Below are positions 8,292 through 15,942 of a DNA stretch of 34,171 nucleotides, one piece after another. A program made the translations under genes and the position numbers. Location: contig JABIWU010000053.1 in NCBI GenBank assembly GCA_018701395.1, positions 1-34,171 on the forward strand, written 5' to 3'. Source of the stretch: Phycisphaerae bacterium (GTDB lineage Bacteria; Planctomycetota; Phycisphaerae; Phycisphaerales; SM1A02). Position 1 is the stretch's first letter, and each line of letters begins with the position of its first letter. The notes under the pieces were generated by a model. That model saw only the letters and a list, made by a program, of their open reading frames with translations. It searched no databases and was not told the origin of the DNA.

Positions 8292-9585
8292 GCGGTGCCC
8301 AAATTTTACTTAACTGGTCTTTTGTTGAACCAGTGATAACGGCATTGTTCTGTATAGTTTGCCGAATCAAGTGCCCACTATTGTCAAAAGTAGAGTTGGC
8401 ACTTTTCATGCCTTCACCAAATTGGGTGGTGAGGGTTTTAGTTTCATTGAAATGCACAACGACAGAATCAATGCGAGTTAAAATAGTTTGTTTTTCGATG
8501 TTGTCATAGCACCACCATCTATAGGTAGTGTCAGACGTAACATTTGAAATGAGAAGCCCAGAAATCCAAGTGAGTGCTCTTGGAAGCCATGGATTTATAA
8601 TCTCAGATTCAAAGGGTGATTCCATTAGGTTCGTTGTTAAATCTTGAGTTACAACAAGTAACTTTGATTTTGGCGCACCAAGCTGCGGTCGGTTCCGGAA
8701 GCCAGTTTCGCTAATGGTTGCATTGATTTTATCCACCCACCTTGTTGTTTTACTTGACCAGCGTTCGTCTTGCCCATCCCAACTCATCCAGTACTTCGCA
8801 TCTGTATCGCTGACTACCCTAGTTTCCAAGTTTGGCACTAGTCTTGATTGGAAGGTTACGACGATTCCAGTTGGCGGTTCATTCTTTGTGCTATTTGTGT
8901 TCTCAATTTCTTGCATAGAACCAAGCGCGACCGCAATGTATGCGTATCCAATATCTCGTAATGATCCATCCTGCTCAATTGCTTGAATTCGCCTCCATTC
9001 TTCAAACCCATCAAAAGGTCGTAACGATTCTTCATTTAATGTGCTCAAGAGTGCAGAAGCAGCATCGAGGCTCTGCATCTTATTGCGCAGTAATACCACT
9101 GGATCCACCGGAATAATGGATTGTAAGATGCGAACAATTTGTTCTTGGCCGTATTTCCAACCCTCAAGATTTGTAACCACTGTGGCCATAATCATTTGCT
9201 GACCTGGCGCAAGTATGGCGAGGCGACCAATAATGGACTGTTCAACCTGTTTGCTGTGGTGTAAGACATGCCACCAGCCCTTTTGAGCTCCAATGGTCAT
9301 TTCCATCTGGGCGAGGGCCACAGTGCCGTCTGGGGATTCAACGCTCTTCACTGCATCAAGAATGAACTGTTTAGGAGTAATCCCTTTTTTTGTAGGTCGC
9401 TTTTCGATGCGTAAGTTCCAGTTAACACTAGAGTTACCGCTAGAAATGATGCAAAATGGAGGGTGGGTACTCGTGCCGACGATTTCCGTTTGAGCCGGTA
9501 GATCCATTTGGAATCCAACAATCCCATTTTGGTAAGGCGCGCTTATAAGGAGGCTAGCGAGAGAGAAGAATATGGTGTTCAACAT
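8281..9585 (-). CDS. Exported protein of unknown function
   Basis: 434 aa. The N terminus MLNTIFFSLASLLISAPY looks like a signal peptide (cleavage probably near residue 16), so the protein is likely periplasmic or extracellular. The rest is mixed alpha/beta with no recognised catalytic motif. An early stretch (GIVGFQMDLPAQTEIVG, then a basic segment RIEKRPTKKG) recalls small domains that handle lipoprotein or surface-protein substrates, but this is too weak to use. The start is supported by TACAGT 6 nt upstream. It is transcribed away from the ribosomal operon and convergent with the BshC-like gene, with an 11-bp tail overlap. Confidence 0.6.
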   Translation of the reverse strand: MLNTIFFSLASLLISAPYQNGIVGFQMDLPAQTEIVGTSTHPPFCIISSGNSSVNWNLRIEKRPTKKGITPKQFILDAVKSVESPDGTVALAQMEMTIGAQKGWWHVLHHSKQVEQSIIGRLAILAPGQQMIMATVVTNLEGWKYGQEQIVRILQSIIPVDPVVLLRNKMQSLDAASALLSTLNEESLRPFDGFEEWRRIQAIEQDGSLRDIGYAYIAVALGSMQEIENTNSTKNEPPTGIVVTFQSRLVPNLETRVVSDTDAKYWMSWDGQDERWSSKTTRWVDKINATISETGFRNRPQLGAPKSKLLVVTQDLTTNLMESPFESEIINPWLPRALTWISGLLISNVTSDTTYRWWCYDNIEKQTILTRIDSVVVHFNETKTLTTQFGEGMKSANSTFDNSGHLIRQTIQNNAVITGSTKDQLSKIWAPLNL

Positions 9586-9591
9586 GCGGGC

Positions 9592-9597
9592 ACTGTA
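9592..9597 (-). promoter_or_regulatory. -10 box of a probable leaderless promoter (minus strand)
   Basis: On the minus strand TACAGT ends 6 nt before the ATG at 9585-9583. No Shine-Dalgarno sequence is present. No convincing -35 box was found at 16-18 bp. Confidence 0.5.
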
Positions 9598-9643
9598 GCA
9601 GAGGTAGGCAAAATGAAAAAGTCGTTTCTTGGAGGGTTAGACA

Positions 9644-9673
9644 TTGACAAGGCACCCCTTAAGAGGATAGAAT
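9644..9673 (+). promoter_or_regulatory. Main promoter of the ribosomal protein operon
   Basis: A perfect TTGACA (9644-9649) and TAGAAT (9668-9673) separated by 18 bp. Transcription would start near 9680, leaving about 90 nt of leader before rpsJ. This is the strongest sigma-70-type promoter I see in the window, fitting the most highly expressed operon. Confidence 0.75.
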
Positions 9674-9681
9674 CCTCGATT

Positions 9682-9708
9682 CACCCTCTTGCGGAGCAAG
9701 TTTGGGTG
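9682..9708 (+). promoter_or_regulatory. Leader hairpin at the 5' end of the ribosomal operon mRNA
   Basis: CACCC (9682-9686) pairs with GGGTG (9704-9708), and CTTGC (9688-9692) with GCAAG (9696-9700) around a GGA loop; one T faces TTT as an internal loop. It would form the very 5' end of the transcript. It may protect the RNA or be a feedback site; in E. coli L4 binds the S10 leader, but no direct resemblance is claimed. Confidence 0.45.
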
Positions 9709-9770
9709 TGGAAGAATTGGCTCGCACGTCGCAAGTCCATAGAGAAATTAGTTTGAGGAACACACCTGTA

Positions 9771-10073
9771 ATGCAGATTATTCGGATCAGAATGGAAGCG
9801 TACGACCACCAAGCACTGGATGCTTCGGCGAAGGAAATTGTCGATCACGCAAAGCGCACAGGTGCTCGAGTTGCTGGACCAGTACCACTGCCAACACGGC
9901 GTGAAATTTACACTGTGAACCGTTCAACTTTCGTGAACAAAAAATCACGTGAACAATTCGAAATTAGAACACACAAAAGAATCATTGACATTTCAGAGCC
10001 AAACCCACAAACAATTGAAGCGTTGAATCGCCTCGTTGTTCCTGCAGGTGTCTTTGTAAAAATTAAAACGTAG
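9771..10073 (+). CDS. rpsJ: 30S ribosomal protein S10
   Basis: 100 aa, close to the usual 102-105. The family start [17 protein letters not shown] is intact, and [17 protein letters not shown] and [14 protein letters not shown] are the conserved core; the end INPQTIEAL-like segment follows. S10 lies in the head of the small subunit and in other bacteria also pairs with NusB in antitermination. The ATG at 9771 is chosen because a longer reading from TTG at 9702 would run through the leader hairpin. GAGGA (9755-9759) is the ribosome-binding site. First gene of the operon; no tuf gene precedes it in the window. Confidence 0.98.
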   Translation: MQIIRIRMEAYDHQALDASAKEIVDHAKRTGARVAGPVPLPTRREIYTVNRSTFVNKKSREQFEIRTHKRIIDISEPNPQTIEALNRLVVPAGVFVKIKT

Positions 10074-10075
10074 CC

Positions 10076-10139
10076 ACAGAAGTACATTCTGTTTTAGTAA
10101 ACACTCCGGTCAAGTCAACAAACAAAGAGACCCCTGACC
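10076..10139 (+). promoter_or_regulatory. Two hairpins in the rpsJ-rplC spacer
   Basis: ACAGAA (10076-10081) pairs perfectly with TTCTGT (10087-10092) and is followed by TTTAG. Further on GGTCA (10108-10112) can pair with TGACC (10135-10139), just before the rplC ribosome-binding site. Possible partial attenuator or processing site. Confidence 0.3.
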
Positions 10140-10167
10140 AAAACCCTTGCGTCTTAGGACAACAACA

Positions 10168-10842
10168 ATGTCGAAAACATTAATTGGAAGAAAAGTTGGA
10201 ATGTCAAGGTATTTCCTTGAAGACGGCACAAACATACCTGTCACAATCGTTCAGGTTGGACCGTGCGTTGTCACACAAATTAAGACTGAAGAGGGTGAGG
10301 GTTACAATGCAATCCAACTTGGGTATGAAGATGTTCGACCAGGTCGTTCAACCATGCCAATCATCGGCCATGATGCAAAAGCAAGTACAGATCCAAAACG
10401 TTTTCACCGCGAAGCACGCGTAGAAGAACTTGGTGATCTTGAACTAGGACAATCAATTGATGTTTCAACTTTTGAAGATGTCATGTTTGTAGATGTTGTT
10501 GCAACGAGTAAAGGCAAGGGTTTTGCGGGCGGCATGAAACGGCACAATTTTAAAGGCCTCGAAGCATCGCACGGTGTAAAGCGTGCGCATCGTCGTCCTG
10601 GTTCAATTAACGGGCACGCAACAAACCTAGGCACTGGCCCAAAACCTAAAAAGGGTAAACGGATGCCAGGTCACATGGGTAACAGACAAATTACATGTCG
10701 TAGTTTGCCAGTAATTAGTATTGATAGTGAAAAAAACTTGTTGATGTTGAAGGGTACAGTTCCTGGACCAAACACCGGCATGATTCTTGTTAGAGAAGCG
10801 AAACGATTAAATAGGAAAAAAACTACAGCAGCCAGTAAATAA
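10168..10842 (+). CDS. rplC: 50S ribosomal protein L3
   Basis: 224 aa. Conserved start SKTLIGRKVGMSRYF, the GKGFAGGMKRHNFKG loop reaching toward the peptidyl transferase centre, RRPGSINGHATN, and the KGKRMPGHMGN motif that carries the methylated Gln/Asn site in other bacteria. L3 nucleates 50S assembly. The ATG at 10168 with AGGA at 10155-10158 is preferred to a TTG at 10147. It follows rpsJ after a 94-nt spacer with hairpins. Confidence 0.98.
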   Translation: MSKTLIGRKVGMSRYFLEDGTNIPVTIVQVGPCVVTQIKTEEGEGYNAIQLGYEDVRPGRSTMPIIGHDAKASTDPKRFHREARVEELGDLELGQSIDVSTFEDVMFVDVVATSKGKGFAGGMKRHNFKGLEASHGVKRAHRRPGSINGHATNLGTGPKPKKGKRMPGHMGNRQITCRSLPVISIDSEKNLLMLKGTVPGPNTGMILVREAKRLNRKKTTAASK

Positions 10843-10863
10843 TTTATTGGTAGATTTTCAAGG

Positions 10864-10945
10864 CTCAATTTGAGAACCAGTTAATCGCGACAAACCGTAA
10901 CAGTACGCCGAGTCAAGCTCTACCGAGTGACCACCGGATTCTCAA
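10864..10945 (+). promoter_or_regulatory. Candidate structured intercistronic region upstream of rplD
   Basis: The 180-nt spacer between rplC and rplD is unusually long for this operon. TTGAGAACC (10870-10878) can pair with GGATTCTCAA (10936-10945), leaving one bulged A. The first strand also overlaps a local CTCA/TGAG hairpin (10864-10874), so the two folds exclude each other. L4, encoded next, is the autoregulator of this operon in E. coli; control of rplD here is inference. Confidence 0.35.
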
Positions 10946-11022
10946 CTCAGACCAAAAGAAGAATCCCGACCACATCGGAGCGCAAGGCAAACAAAGACGA
11001 AAACGTCACAGGTGAAATAAAT

Positions 11023-11676
11023 ATGATTGAACTTCCAATATATAACAAAAAAGGCAAGCAAGTCGATACCTTAAATATCGATGAAGCGATGCTCGGATCC
11101 GAGGTCCGTCCTACTCTGCTTAAGCAGGCGTACGTGATGTTTCACTCCAATCGCCGCCAAGGCTCAGCTCGAACCAAGAGCCGTGGAATGGTTGAAGGAT
11201 CAACCCGAAAAATTTACAAACAAAAAGGTACAGGCAACGCTCGAATGGGCCAAGTCCGCTCCAACATCCGTAAGGGTGGTGGTGTTACTTTTGCGAAAAC
11301 TCGTACACACGAGCATTTCCGTAAAGACATGCCTAAAAAGATGCGTCAGCTCGCAAACCGCAATGCGCTATTAGCGAAACTGGTTGATGGCGAAGTGAAG
11401 TGCATCGTAGATCTTGATTTTGCAAAACCAAAGACTACTGACTTCAAAGCAATCCTAGACGCTGTTGGTATCGACAGAAGTTGCCTCGTTGCAGTTGATA
11501 GCGAAAACCGAAACGCAGCTGTTTCTGCTCGTAACATCGAGCACGTTGACACAATCCGAGTGGACCAACTCAATGTGTTTGAATTACTTAATCACAGATA
11601 CCTTGTCGTTGATAAAGCATCGATGGAAGCATTTTTAGATGGTTCTGCTTGGAAGAAAGAAGAGGAGGCAGCCTGA
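11023..11676 (+). CDS. rplD: 50S ribosomal protein L4
   Basis: 217 aa (E. coli 201). Conserved features are the start IELPIYNKKGKQVDTL, the long tentacle with RRQGSARTKSRGMVEGSTRKIYKQKGTG split over about residues 44-72, and a C-terminal globular part. L4 lines the exit tunnel and in gamma-proteobacteria also represses the S10 operon. The reading frame extends upstream to a GTG at 10927, but the ATG at 11023 matches the family and has AGGTGA at 11010-11015. Its TGA overlaps the rplW ATG by one base, so the two are translationally coupled. Confidence 0.97.
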   Translation: MIELPIYNKKGKQVDTLNIDEAMLGSEVRPTLLKQAYVMFHSNRRQGSARTKSRGMVEGSTRKIYKQKGTGNARMGQVRSNIRKGGGVTFAKTRTHEHFRKDMPKKMRQLANRNALLAKLVDGEVKCIVDLDFAKPKTTDFKAILDAVGIDRSCLVAVDSENRNAAVSARNIEHVDTIRVDQLNVFELLNHRYLVVDKASMEAFLDGSAWKKEEEAA

Positions 11677-11954
11677 TGGAAGTCACAACAATTATTAGAA
11701 AACCTCTTGTAACTGAAAAGTCAACATTTGGCGTTGGGGCAAATAACCGCTACGTCTTTGAAGTTGACAAACGTGCTGACAAGGGTCAAATTAAACGCGC
11801 TGTTGAAGAACTCTACAGTGTTCGCGTTCTGTCCGTAGCTACTCAGGTTCGTAAGGGCCGAATGAAACGCAACAAAATGGGTTGGTTCAGGGTTGGTAAT
11901 CAAAAACGCGCTGTCGTGAAACTTCATATGGAGGATCGCATCGAACTCTTCTAA
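11676..11954 (+). CDS. rplW: 50S ribosomal protein L23
   Basis: 92 aa. The start MEVTTIIRKPLVTEKST, FEVDKRADKGQIKRAVEELY and RKGRMKRNKMGWFRVG are typical. L23 sits at the tunnel exit and docks the signal recognition particle and trigger factor. AGGAGG within the end of rplD serves as ribosome-binding site; the start codon overlaps the rplD stop. Length is slightly short of the usual 95-100 aa, without a visible gap. Confidence 0.97.
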   Translation: MEVTTIIRKPLVTEKSTFGVGANNRYVFEVDKRADKGQIKRAVEELYSVRVLSVATQVRKGRMKRNKMGWFRVGNQKRAVVKLHMEDRIELF

Positions 11955-11973
11955 GAGTTAGCGAAAGAAACCT

Positions 11974-12828
11974 ATGGCTATTAGAGTTTATAAACCAACT
12001 ACACCAGGTCGTCGAAATGCTTCCGTGAACCTTCACGTTGAAGTAACAAAGAAAACACCTGAAAAGTCATTACTTGCACCAATCAAAAAGAATGGTGGTC
12101 GTAATAACCAAGGCAAGATTACTGTCCAAGGTCGCGGCGGTGGTCACAAACGTCGTTACAGAAAAATTGACTTCCGCCGTCTGAAAGACGATATGGTCGC
12201 AACTGTAATCGGCATCGAATACGATCCAAATCGAAGTTGTCATATTGCTTTAGTGCAATATGAAGACGGAACAAAACGATATGTTTTGGCTCCCCGCAAC
12301 CTCACTGATGGCGACACTATTAAAAGTTCAAACAGTGCGATTGAACCAAAGGCTGGCAATTGCATGCCTTTGAAGTTTATTCCAACTGGTTTGACTGTAC
12401 ATAACATTGAGTTTGAACCAGGCAAAGGCGGCGCTCTATGCCGTTCTGCTGGAGCGGCCGCAAGGTTGAGTAACCGCGAGGGTCGTTGGGCAACAATTGT
12501 GTTGCCTTCAGGTGAAATTAGACAAGTTTCCGTTGAGTGCCGCGCAACAGTCGGTCAACTCGGAAACACAGATCACCAAAATGTCAAACTCGGTAAAGCT
12601 GGGCGAAATCGATGGCTTGGTCGTCGGCCTAAAGTTCGCGGCATGGCAATGAGTCACCACGATCACCCGCTTGGTGGTGGCGAAGGTCGTTCCAAAGGTG
12701 GACGTACTCCTGCTAGTGCTTCGGGCACGAAGTCTAAGGGTGGTCGCACAAGGGTTCGTGGTAAATGGACGGATGCTCGTATCCTCCGTCGTCGTAAGAG
12801 TAAACGTTACGGGCAACTTAAGCTCTGA
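11974..12828 (+). CDS. rplB: 50S ribosomal protein L2
   Basis: 284 aa (E. coli 273). Conserved stretches include TPGRRNASV, the GRGGGHKRRYRKIDFRR segment at 53-69, the central SH3-like part, and the C-terminal rRNA-binding tail RILRRRKSKR. L2 supports subunit joining and the peptidyl transferase centre. The usual HPHGGGEG motif reads DHPLGGGEG at 230-238: the first His (His231, equivalent to E. coli His229) is kept, the second is Leu. The segment after it (RSKGGRTPASASG) also differs from the usual GGRHP form. It starts 19 nt behind rplW. Confidence 0.98.
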   Translation: MAIRVYKPTTPGRRNASVNLHVEVTKKTPEKSLLAPIKKNGGRNNQGKITVQGRGGGHKRRYRKIDFRRLKDDMVATVIGIEYDPNRSCHIALVQYEDGTKRYVLAPRNLTDGDTIKSSNSAIEPKAGNCMPLKFIPTGLTVHNIEFEPGKGGALCRSAGAAARLSNREGRWATIVLPSGEIRQVSVECRATVGQLGNTDHQNVKLGKAGRNRWLGRRPKVRGMAMSHHDHPLGGGEGRSKGGRTPASASGTKSKGGRTRVRGKWTDARILRRRKSKRYGQLKL

Positions 12829-12842
12829 TTTAGGAAGAAGAT

Positions 12843-13121
12843 ATGTCAAGATCACTAAAAAAAGGTCCATTTGTCAACGAAAAACTTTACCGCAAGGTAG
12901 AAGCGATGGGATCTTCATCGAAAAAGGAACCAATCAAAACATGGTCGCGTGCCTGCACAATCGTGCCAGAGTTTGTCGGTTTCACTTTCGCAGTTCATAA
13001 CGGACGCCAATTCATGGATGTACTCGTTACAGAAGATATGGTTGGCCATAAACTTGGCGAGTTTTCACACACTCGATTGTTCCGAGGTCATACCAACAAG
13101 AAGGAAGGCATCCAAGCGTAA
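12843..13121 (+). CDS. rpsS: 30S ribosomal protein S19
   Basis: 92 aa, normal length. [10 protein letters not shown] at the start, [16 protein letters not shown] and the [17 protein letters not shown] end are the family hallmarks. S19 pairs with S13 in the 30S head and contacts A-site tRNA. It lies 14 nt after rplB with a GGAAG-like ribosome-binding site at 12832-12836. Confidence 0.98.
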   Translation: MSRSLKKGPFVNEKLYRKVEAMGSSSKKEPIKTWSRACTIVPEFVGFTFAVHNGRQFMDVLVTEDMVGHKLGEFSHTRLFRGHTNKKEGIQA

Positions 13122-13140
13122 CGCTTGAAAGTTTTTACTT

Positions 13141-13473
13141 ATGACATACAAAGCAACACATAAATATGCTCGAATCTCGCCTCGAAAGGCGCGGCTAGTT
13201 GCCGATTTGATTCGTGGCAAAAGAATTGACGATGCTCTTGCGCAATTAGAATTTTCTAAGAAGCGTAGTGCATGGTATTTCAAGGCAGTATTGAATAGTG
13301 CAATCGCTAATGCGGAAGAACAAAACGCAGACGTTTCGACTCTTTATGTTTCGGAATCACGCGTTGATGAAGGCTCCGTCATTAAGCGCTGGCGACCAAA
13401 AGATCGCGGTCGTGCGCATCCGATTCACAAACCGACTAGCCACCTCATCATCTCTGTTGGAGAGAGGAAATAA
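13141..13473 (+). CDS. rplV: 50S ribosomal protein L22
   Basis: 110 aa. YKATHKYARISPRKARLVADLIRG at the N terminus (shown here in part as its best-known block), AIANAEEQ in the middle, and the long beta hairpin tip RWRPKDRGRAHPIHKPTSHL that reaches into the exit tunnel. The hairpin is the site of macrolide-resistance changes in other bacteria; nothing abnormal is visible. The stop overlaps the rpsC ATG by one base (TAATG). Confidence 0.98.
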   Translation: MTYKATHKYARISPRKARLVADLIRGKRIDDALAQLEFSKKRSAWYFKAVLNSAIANAEEQNADVSTLYVSESRVDEGSVIKRWRPKDRGRAHPIHKPTSHLIISVGERK

Positions 13474-14177
13474 TGGGACAAAAAGTTCATCCATTTGGAT
13501 TTAGAGTTGGTATTACCGAAGGACATAAGTCACGTTGGTATGCACCAAAAGCACTCTTTGCAGAGTTACTTGTTGAAGATTATCGCATTCGCGAATTCGT
13601 CGACAAGCGTCTCAATCGCACGCCACCATTTGCGGCTGTGTCAGATATCTTGATTGAACGTACTCGTGAAGAGCTAATAGTAATTGTTAAGACAGCACGA
13701 CCAGGCCTCGTTGTAGGTCCAAAAGGTGCTGAAATAGACAAACTTGTTGTAGACCTTCAAGCAATGACTGGCCGTAAGGCACAAGTTAAAATCTTGGAAG
13801 TCATGAACCCAGACACTGACGCACGTCTTGTAGCCGAAGCAGTTGGCGAACAGATGCGTAAGCGCGGCAACTTCCGCCGCATGCTCAAACAACGTGCTGA
13901 ATCAGCAATGCAGCATGGTGCAAAAGGAATTCGTATTCAAATCTCAGGTCGCCTCGGCGGTGCTGAAATGGCGCGAAAGTTTATCGTTAGAGAGGGTTCC
14001 ATTCCACTATCTACGTTGCAAGCCAACGTGGATTATGCGCTCGTACATACTGAAACAACGTATGGAATTATTGGCGTAAAGGTTTGGATTTACAAAGGTA
14101 TGTATACCGACGCAGAAGAAGAACAAGTTGATTCACAAGCAGCAGGTGCTCGCGGTCGTGCTCGAGGTCGTCGTTAA
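13473..14177 (+). CDS. rpsC: 30S ribosomal protein S3
   Basis: 234 aa. GQKVHPFGFRVGI start, KH domain with VVGPKGAEIDKL at about 80-91, and the C-terminal IQISGRLGGAEMAR block that helps form the mRNA entry helicase site. It ends in a basic Arg/Gly tail (ARGRARGRR). The start codon overlaps the rplV stop and depends on GAGAGG inside rplV. Confidence 0.98.
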   Translation: MGQKVHPFGFRVGITEGHKSRWYAPKALFAELLVEDYRIREFVDKRLNRTPPFAAVSDILIERTREELIVIVKTARPGLVVGPKGAEIDKLVVDLQAMTGRKAQVKILEVMNPDTDARLVAEAVGEQMRKRGNFRRMLKQRAESAMQHGAKGIRIQISGRLGGAEMARKFIVREGSIPLSTLQANVDYALVHTETTYGIIGVKVWIYKGMYTDAEEEQVDSQAAGARGRARGRR

Positions 14178-14189
14178 GTTTTAGAAGTT

Positions 14190-14219
14190 GCCCAGCATGG
14201 GCGCCCATTATGGGTTTTT
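14190..14219 (+). promoter_or_regulatory. Competing hairpins between rpsC and rplP
   Basis: GCCCA-GCA-TGGGC (14190-14202) and CCCA-TTA-TGGG followed by five T (14204-14219) are adjacent; the central ATGGGCGCCCAT is palindromic, so the strands can re-pair. The second resembles a weak terminator. Partial attenuation or RNA processing is possible; the rplP ribosome-binding site AAGGAG follows directly. Confidence 0.35.
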
Positions 14220-14233
14220 AAGGAGATCGTCCG

Positions 14234-14653
14234 ATGCCACGGATGCCAAAACGAATTAAGTTCCGCAAACAGATGCGTGGAAAAATGAAAGGCAATGCCA
14301 CACGAGGTAATTACGTGGCATTTGGCGACTACGGTTTGCAATCGCTTGGAACACATTGGGTTTCTGCAAGGCAAATCGAATCGGGCCGTATTGCTGCGCA
14401 GCACTATTTACGCCGTCAGGGCAAAATTGTCATCCGCGTTTTTCCAGACAAGCCAATCTCAAAGAAACCACTTGAAACTCGAATGGGTAAAGGTAAGGCA
14501 GATACAGATTTCTGGGCAGCACGCGTTAAGCCAGGAACAATCCTTTATGAAATAAGTGGTGTTCCAGAAGAGATGGCAAAAGAAGCATTTGCTCGGATAG
14601 CGCACAAGATGCCGGTACGTTGCCGGTTTGTAGGACGGAGACTTTCTGTTTAA
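14234..14653 (+). CDS. rplP: 50S ribosomal protein L16
   Basis: 139 aa, usual 136-140. [16 protein letters not shown] start, [28 protein letters not shown], and the [19 protein letters not shown] block near the A site. L16 is essential for late 50S assembly and tRNA accommodation. AAGGAG at 14219-14224 is the ribosome-binding site. The gap before it (56 nt) carries competing hairpins. Confidence 0.98.
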   Translation: MPRMPKRIKFRKQMRGKMKGNATRGNYVAFGDYGLQSLGTHWVSARQIESGRIAAQHYLRRQGKIVIRVFPDKPISKKPLETRMGKGKADTDFWAARVKPGTILYEISGVPEEMAKEAFARIAHKMPVRCRFVGRRLSV

Positions 14654-14686
14654 CGCAGTAGCGTGTAACAGAGAAGGAATGAAGAC

Positions 14687-14878
14687 ATGAAAGCAAAAGC
14701 GGTTCACAAACTAGGTAATGAAGAACTCACAATCGAAGTGGATACCCTTCGAAAGAAACTCTTCGAACTCAAAACACAAGGCGTAACTGAGAAGATTCAA
14801 AATACTTCGCAGTACGGCAAACTTCGTAAGGACATCGCACGATTGCTCACCGAGCAAACAATGCGTAACAAGGCGTAA
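14687..14878 (+). CDS. rpmC: 50S ribosomal protein L29
   Basis: 63 aa, all alpha-helical as expected: EELTIEVDTLRKKLFELK then a KDIARLLTEQ second helix, the common L29 plan. It binds near the tunnel exit beside L23. GAAGGAATG upstream supplies the ribosome-binding site. The gene ends three bases before rpsQ. Confidence 0.95.
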   Translation: MKAKAVHKLGNEELTIEVDTLRKKLFELKTQGVTEKIQNTSQYGKLRKDIARLLTEQTMRNKA

Positions 14879-14881
14879 ACT

Positions 14882-15160
14882 ATGAGTCATTTAAAAGAAA
14901 TAATAATTCCCGAAAATGCATCTCGCAAAGTAGGCATCGTTACATCCGATGCTCGCGACCAAAGTTGCAAAGTGGAGATTCAATTTTCAGTTAAACACGA
15001 AAAATATGGCAAGTACATTCGTCGCCGCACGCTCATTCAAGCACACGATGCAAACAATGAAGTAAAGCTTGGCGACAAAGTAGAAATCGCAGAATGTAGA
15101 CCAATTTCAAAGACAAAATCATGGGTTGTAACCCGTGTTGTTAAGGCATCGCTCAGGTAA
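14882..15160 (+). CDS. rpsQ: 30S ribosomal protein S17
   Basis: 92 aa with the OB-fold pattern RKVGIVTSDARDQSCKVEI, HEKYGKYIRRRTLIQAHD and the closing GDKVEIAECRPISKTKSWVV. It is a primary 16S rRNA binder. It starts 3 nt after rpmC, so it is translated in coupling. Confidence 0.98.
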   Translation: MSHLKEIIIPENASRKVGIVTSDARDQSCKVEIQFSVKHEKYGKYIRRRTLIQAHDANNEVKLGDKVEIAECRPISKTKSWVVTRVVKASLR

Positions 15161-15184
15161 AACACCTGTCGAAGGAATAGAACA

Positions 15185-15571
15185 ATGCTCCAAAAAGAAT
15201 CAAGATTAGAAGTTGCTGACAACAGCGGCGCAAAAGAGGTGCTAGTAATTAGTGTCCTTGGTGGATCAACCGCTCGCGGTAAATATACACGGCGAACAGC
15301 TGGCGTTGGTGATCGCATCGTTTGTGCTGTGAAAAAGGCATTGCCTAATTCACAAGTCAAATCAGGCGACATAATCAGAGCTGTTGTCGTTCGTACAAAG
15401 TACCCAACTCGTCGTAAAGACGGTTCTTACGTTCGATTTGATTCAAACGCTTGCGTTTTAATCAATGAAGATTTGAACCCAACTGGCACACGCATTTTTG
15501 GTGCGGTCGCGCGTGAGTTGCGTGAAAAGAACTACATGAAAATTGTATCACTCGCATCGGAGGTGGTGTAA
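15185..15571 (+). CDS. rplN: 50S ribosomal protein L14
   Basis: 128 aa, about five residues longer than the usual 122-123 because of a small insertion near residues 30-36 ([11 protein letters not shown] against GGS..RY in E. coli). The blocks [31 protein letters not shown] and [13 protein letters not shown] are conserved. L14 forms part of bridge B5/B8 to the small subunit. The stop overlaps the next ATG by one base (TAATG). Confidence 0.98.
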   Translation: MLQKESRLEVADNSGAKEVLVISVLGGSTARGKYTRRTAGVGDRIVCAVKKALPNSQVKSGDIIRAVVVRTKYPTRRKDGSYVRFDSNACVLINEDLNPTGTRIFGAVARELREKNYMKIVSLASEVV

Positions 15572-15939
15572 TGCCTAGGCATATAAGAACAGGTGACACG
15601 GTAATGGTTACTGCAGGCAACGATAAGGGTGCCGTCGGTGAAATTCTTCGTGTACTCATTAAAAAAGATCGTGTTGTTGTGAAAGGTGTGAATGTTCGTT
15701 CAAAGAACATTAAGCCATCGCAAACAAATCCAAACGGCGGCGTCATCAAGCAGGAAATGCCTATTCACATGAGCAACGTAAGCCCAGTTGTTGAAGGCAA
15801 GCCAGCACGATTACGCTTCGAAACTCAGAAGGACGGCGCGAAAGTTCGTATTGGCGTAGTTCGAGACAACAGTGGAAAAAAAATCGAGAAAGTCATCAGC
15901 TCAGTTCACTCCGCCGATGCACGTTCAACAGGAAAGTAA
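15571..15939 (+). CDS. rplX: 50S ribosomal protein L24
   Basis: 122 aa against about 104 in E. coli; the extra length is mostly a basic C-terminal end. The KOW motif is clear: GDTVMVTAGNDKGAVGEI at about 7-24, then VKGVNVRSKNIKPSQ. L24 is one of the two assembly-initiating proteins of the large subunit. Translationally coupled to rplN. Confidence 0.97.
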   Translation: MPRHIRTGDTVMVTAGNDKGAVGEILRVLIKKDRVVVKGVNVRSKNIKPSQTNPNGGVIKQEMPIHMSNVSPVVEGKPARLRFETQKDGAKVRIGVVRDNSGKKIEKVISSVHSADARSTGK

Positions 15940-15942
15940 GTC

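Noticed and set aside
9508-9756. Open frame of 82 codons upstream of rpsJ
   Set aside because: It starts inside the opposite gene, crosses the operon promoter and leader hairpin, and has no recognisable product.
10927-11022. N-terminal extension of L4 from a GTG
   Set aside because: No L4 has such an extension; the ATG at 11023 has its own ribosome-binding site and the region is better seen as an untranslated spacer.
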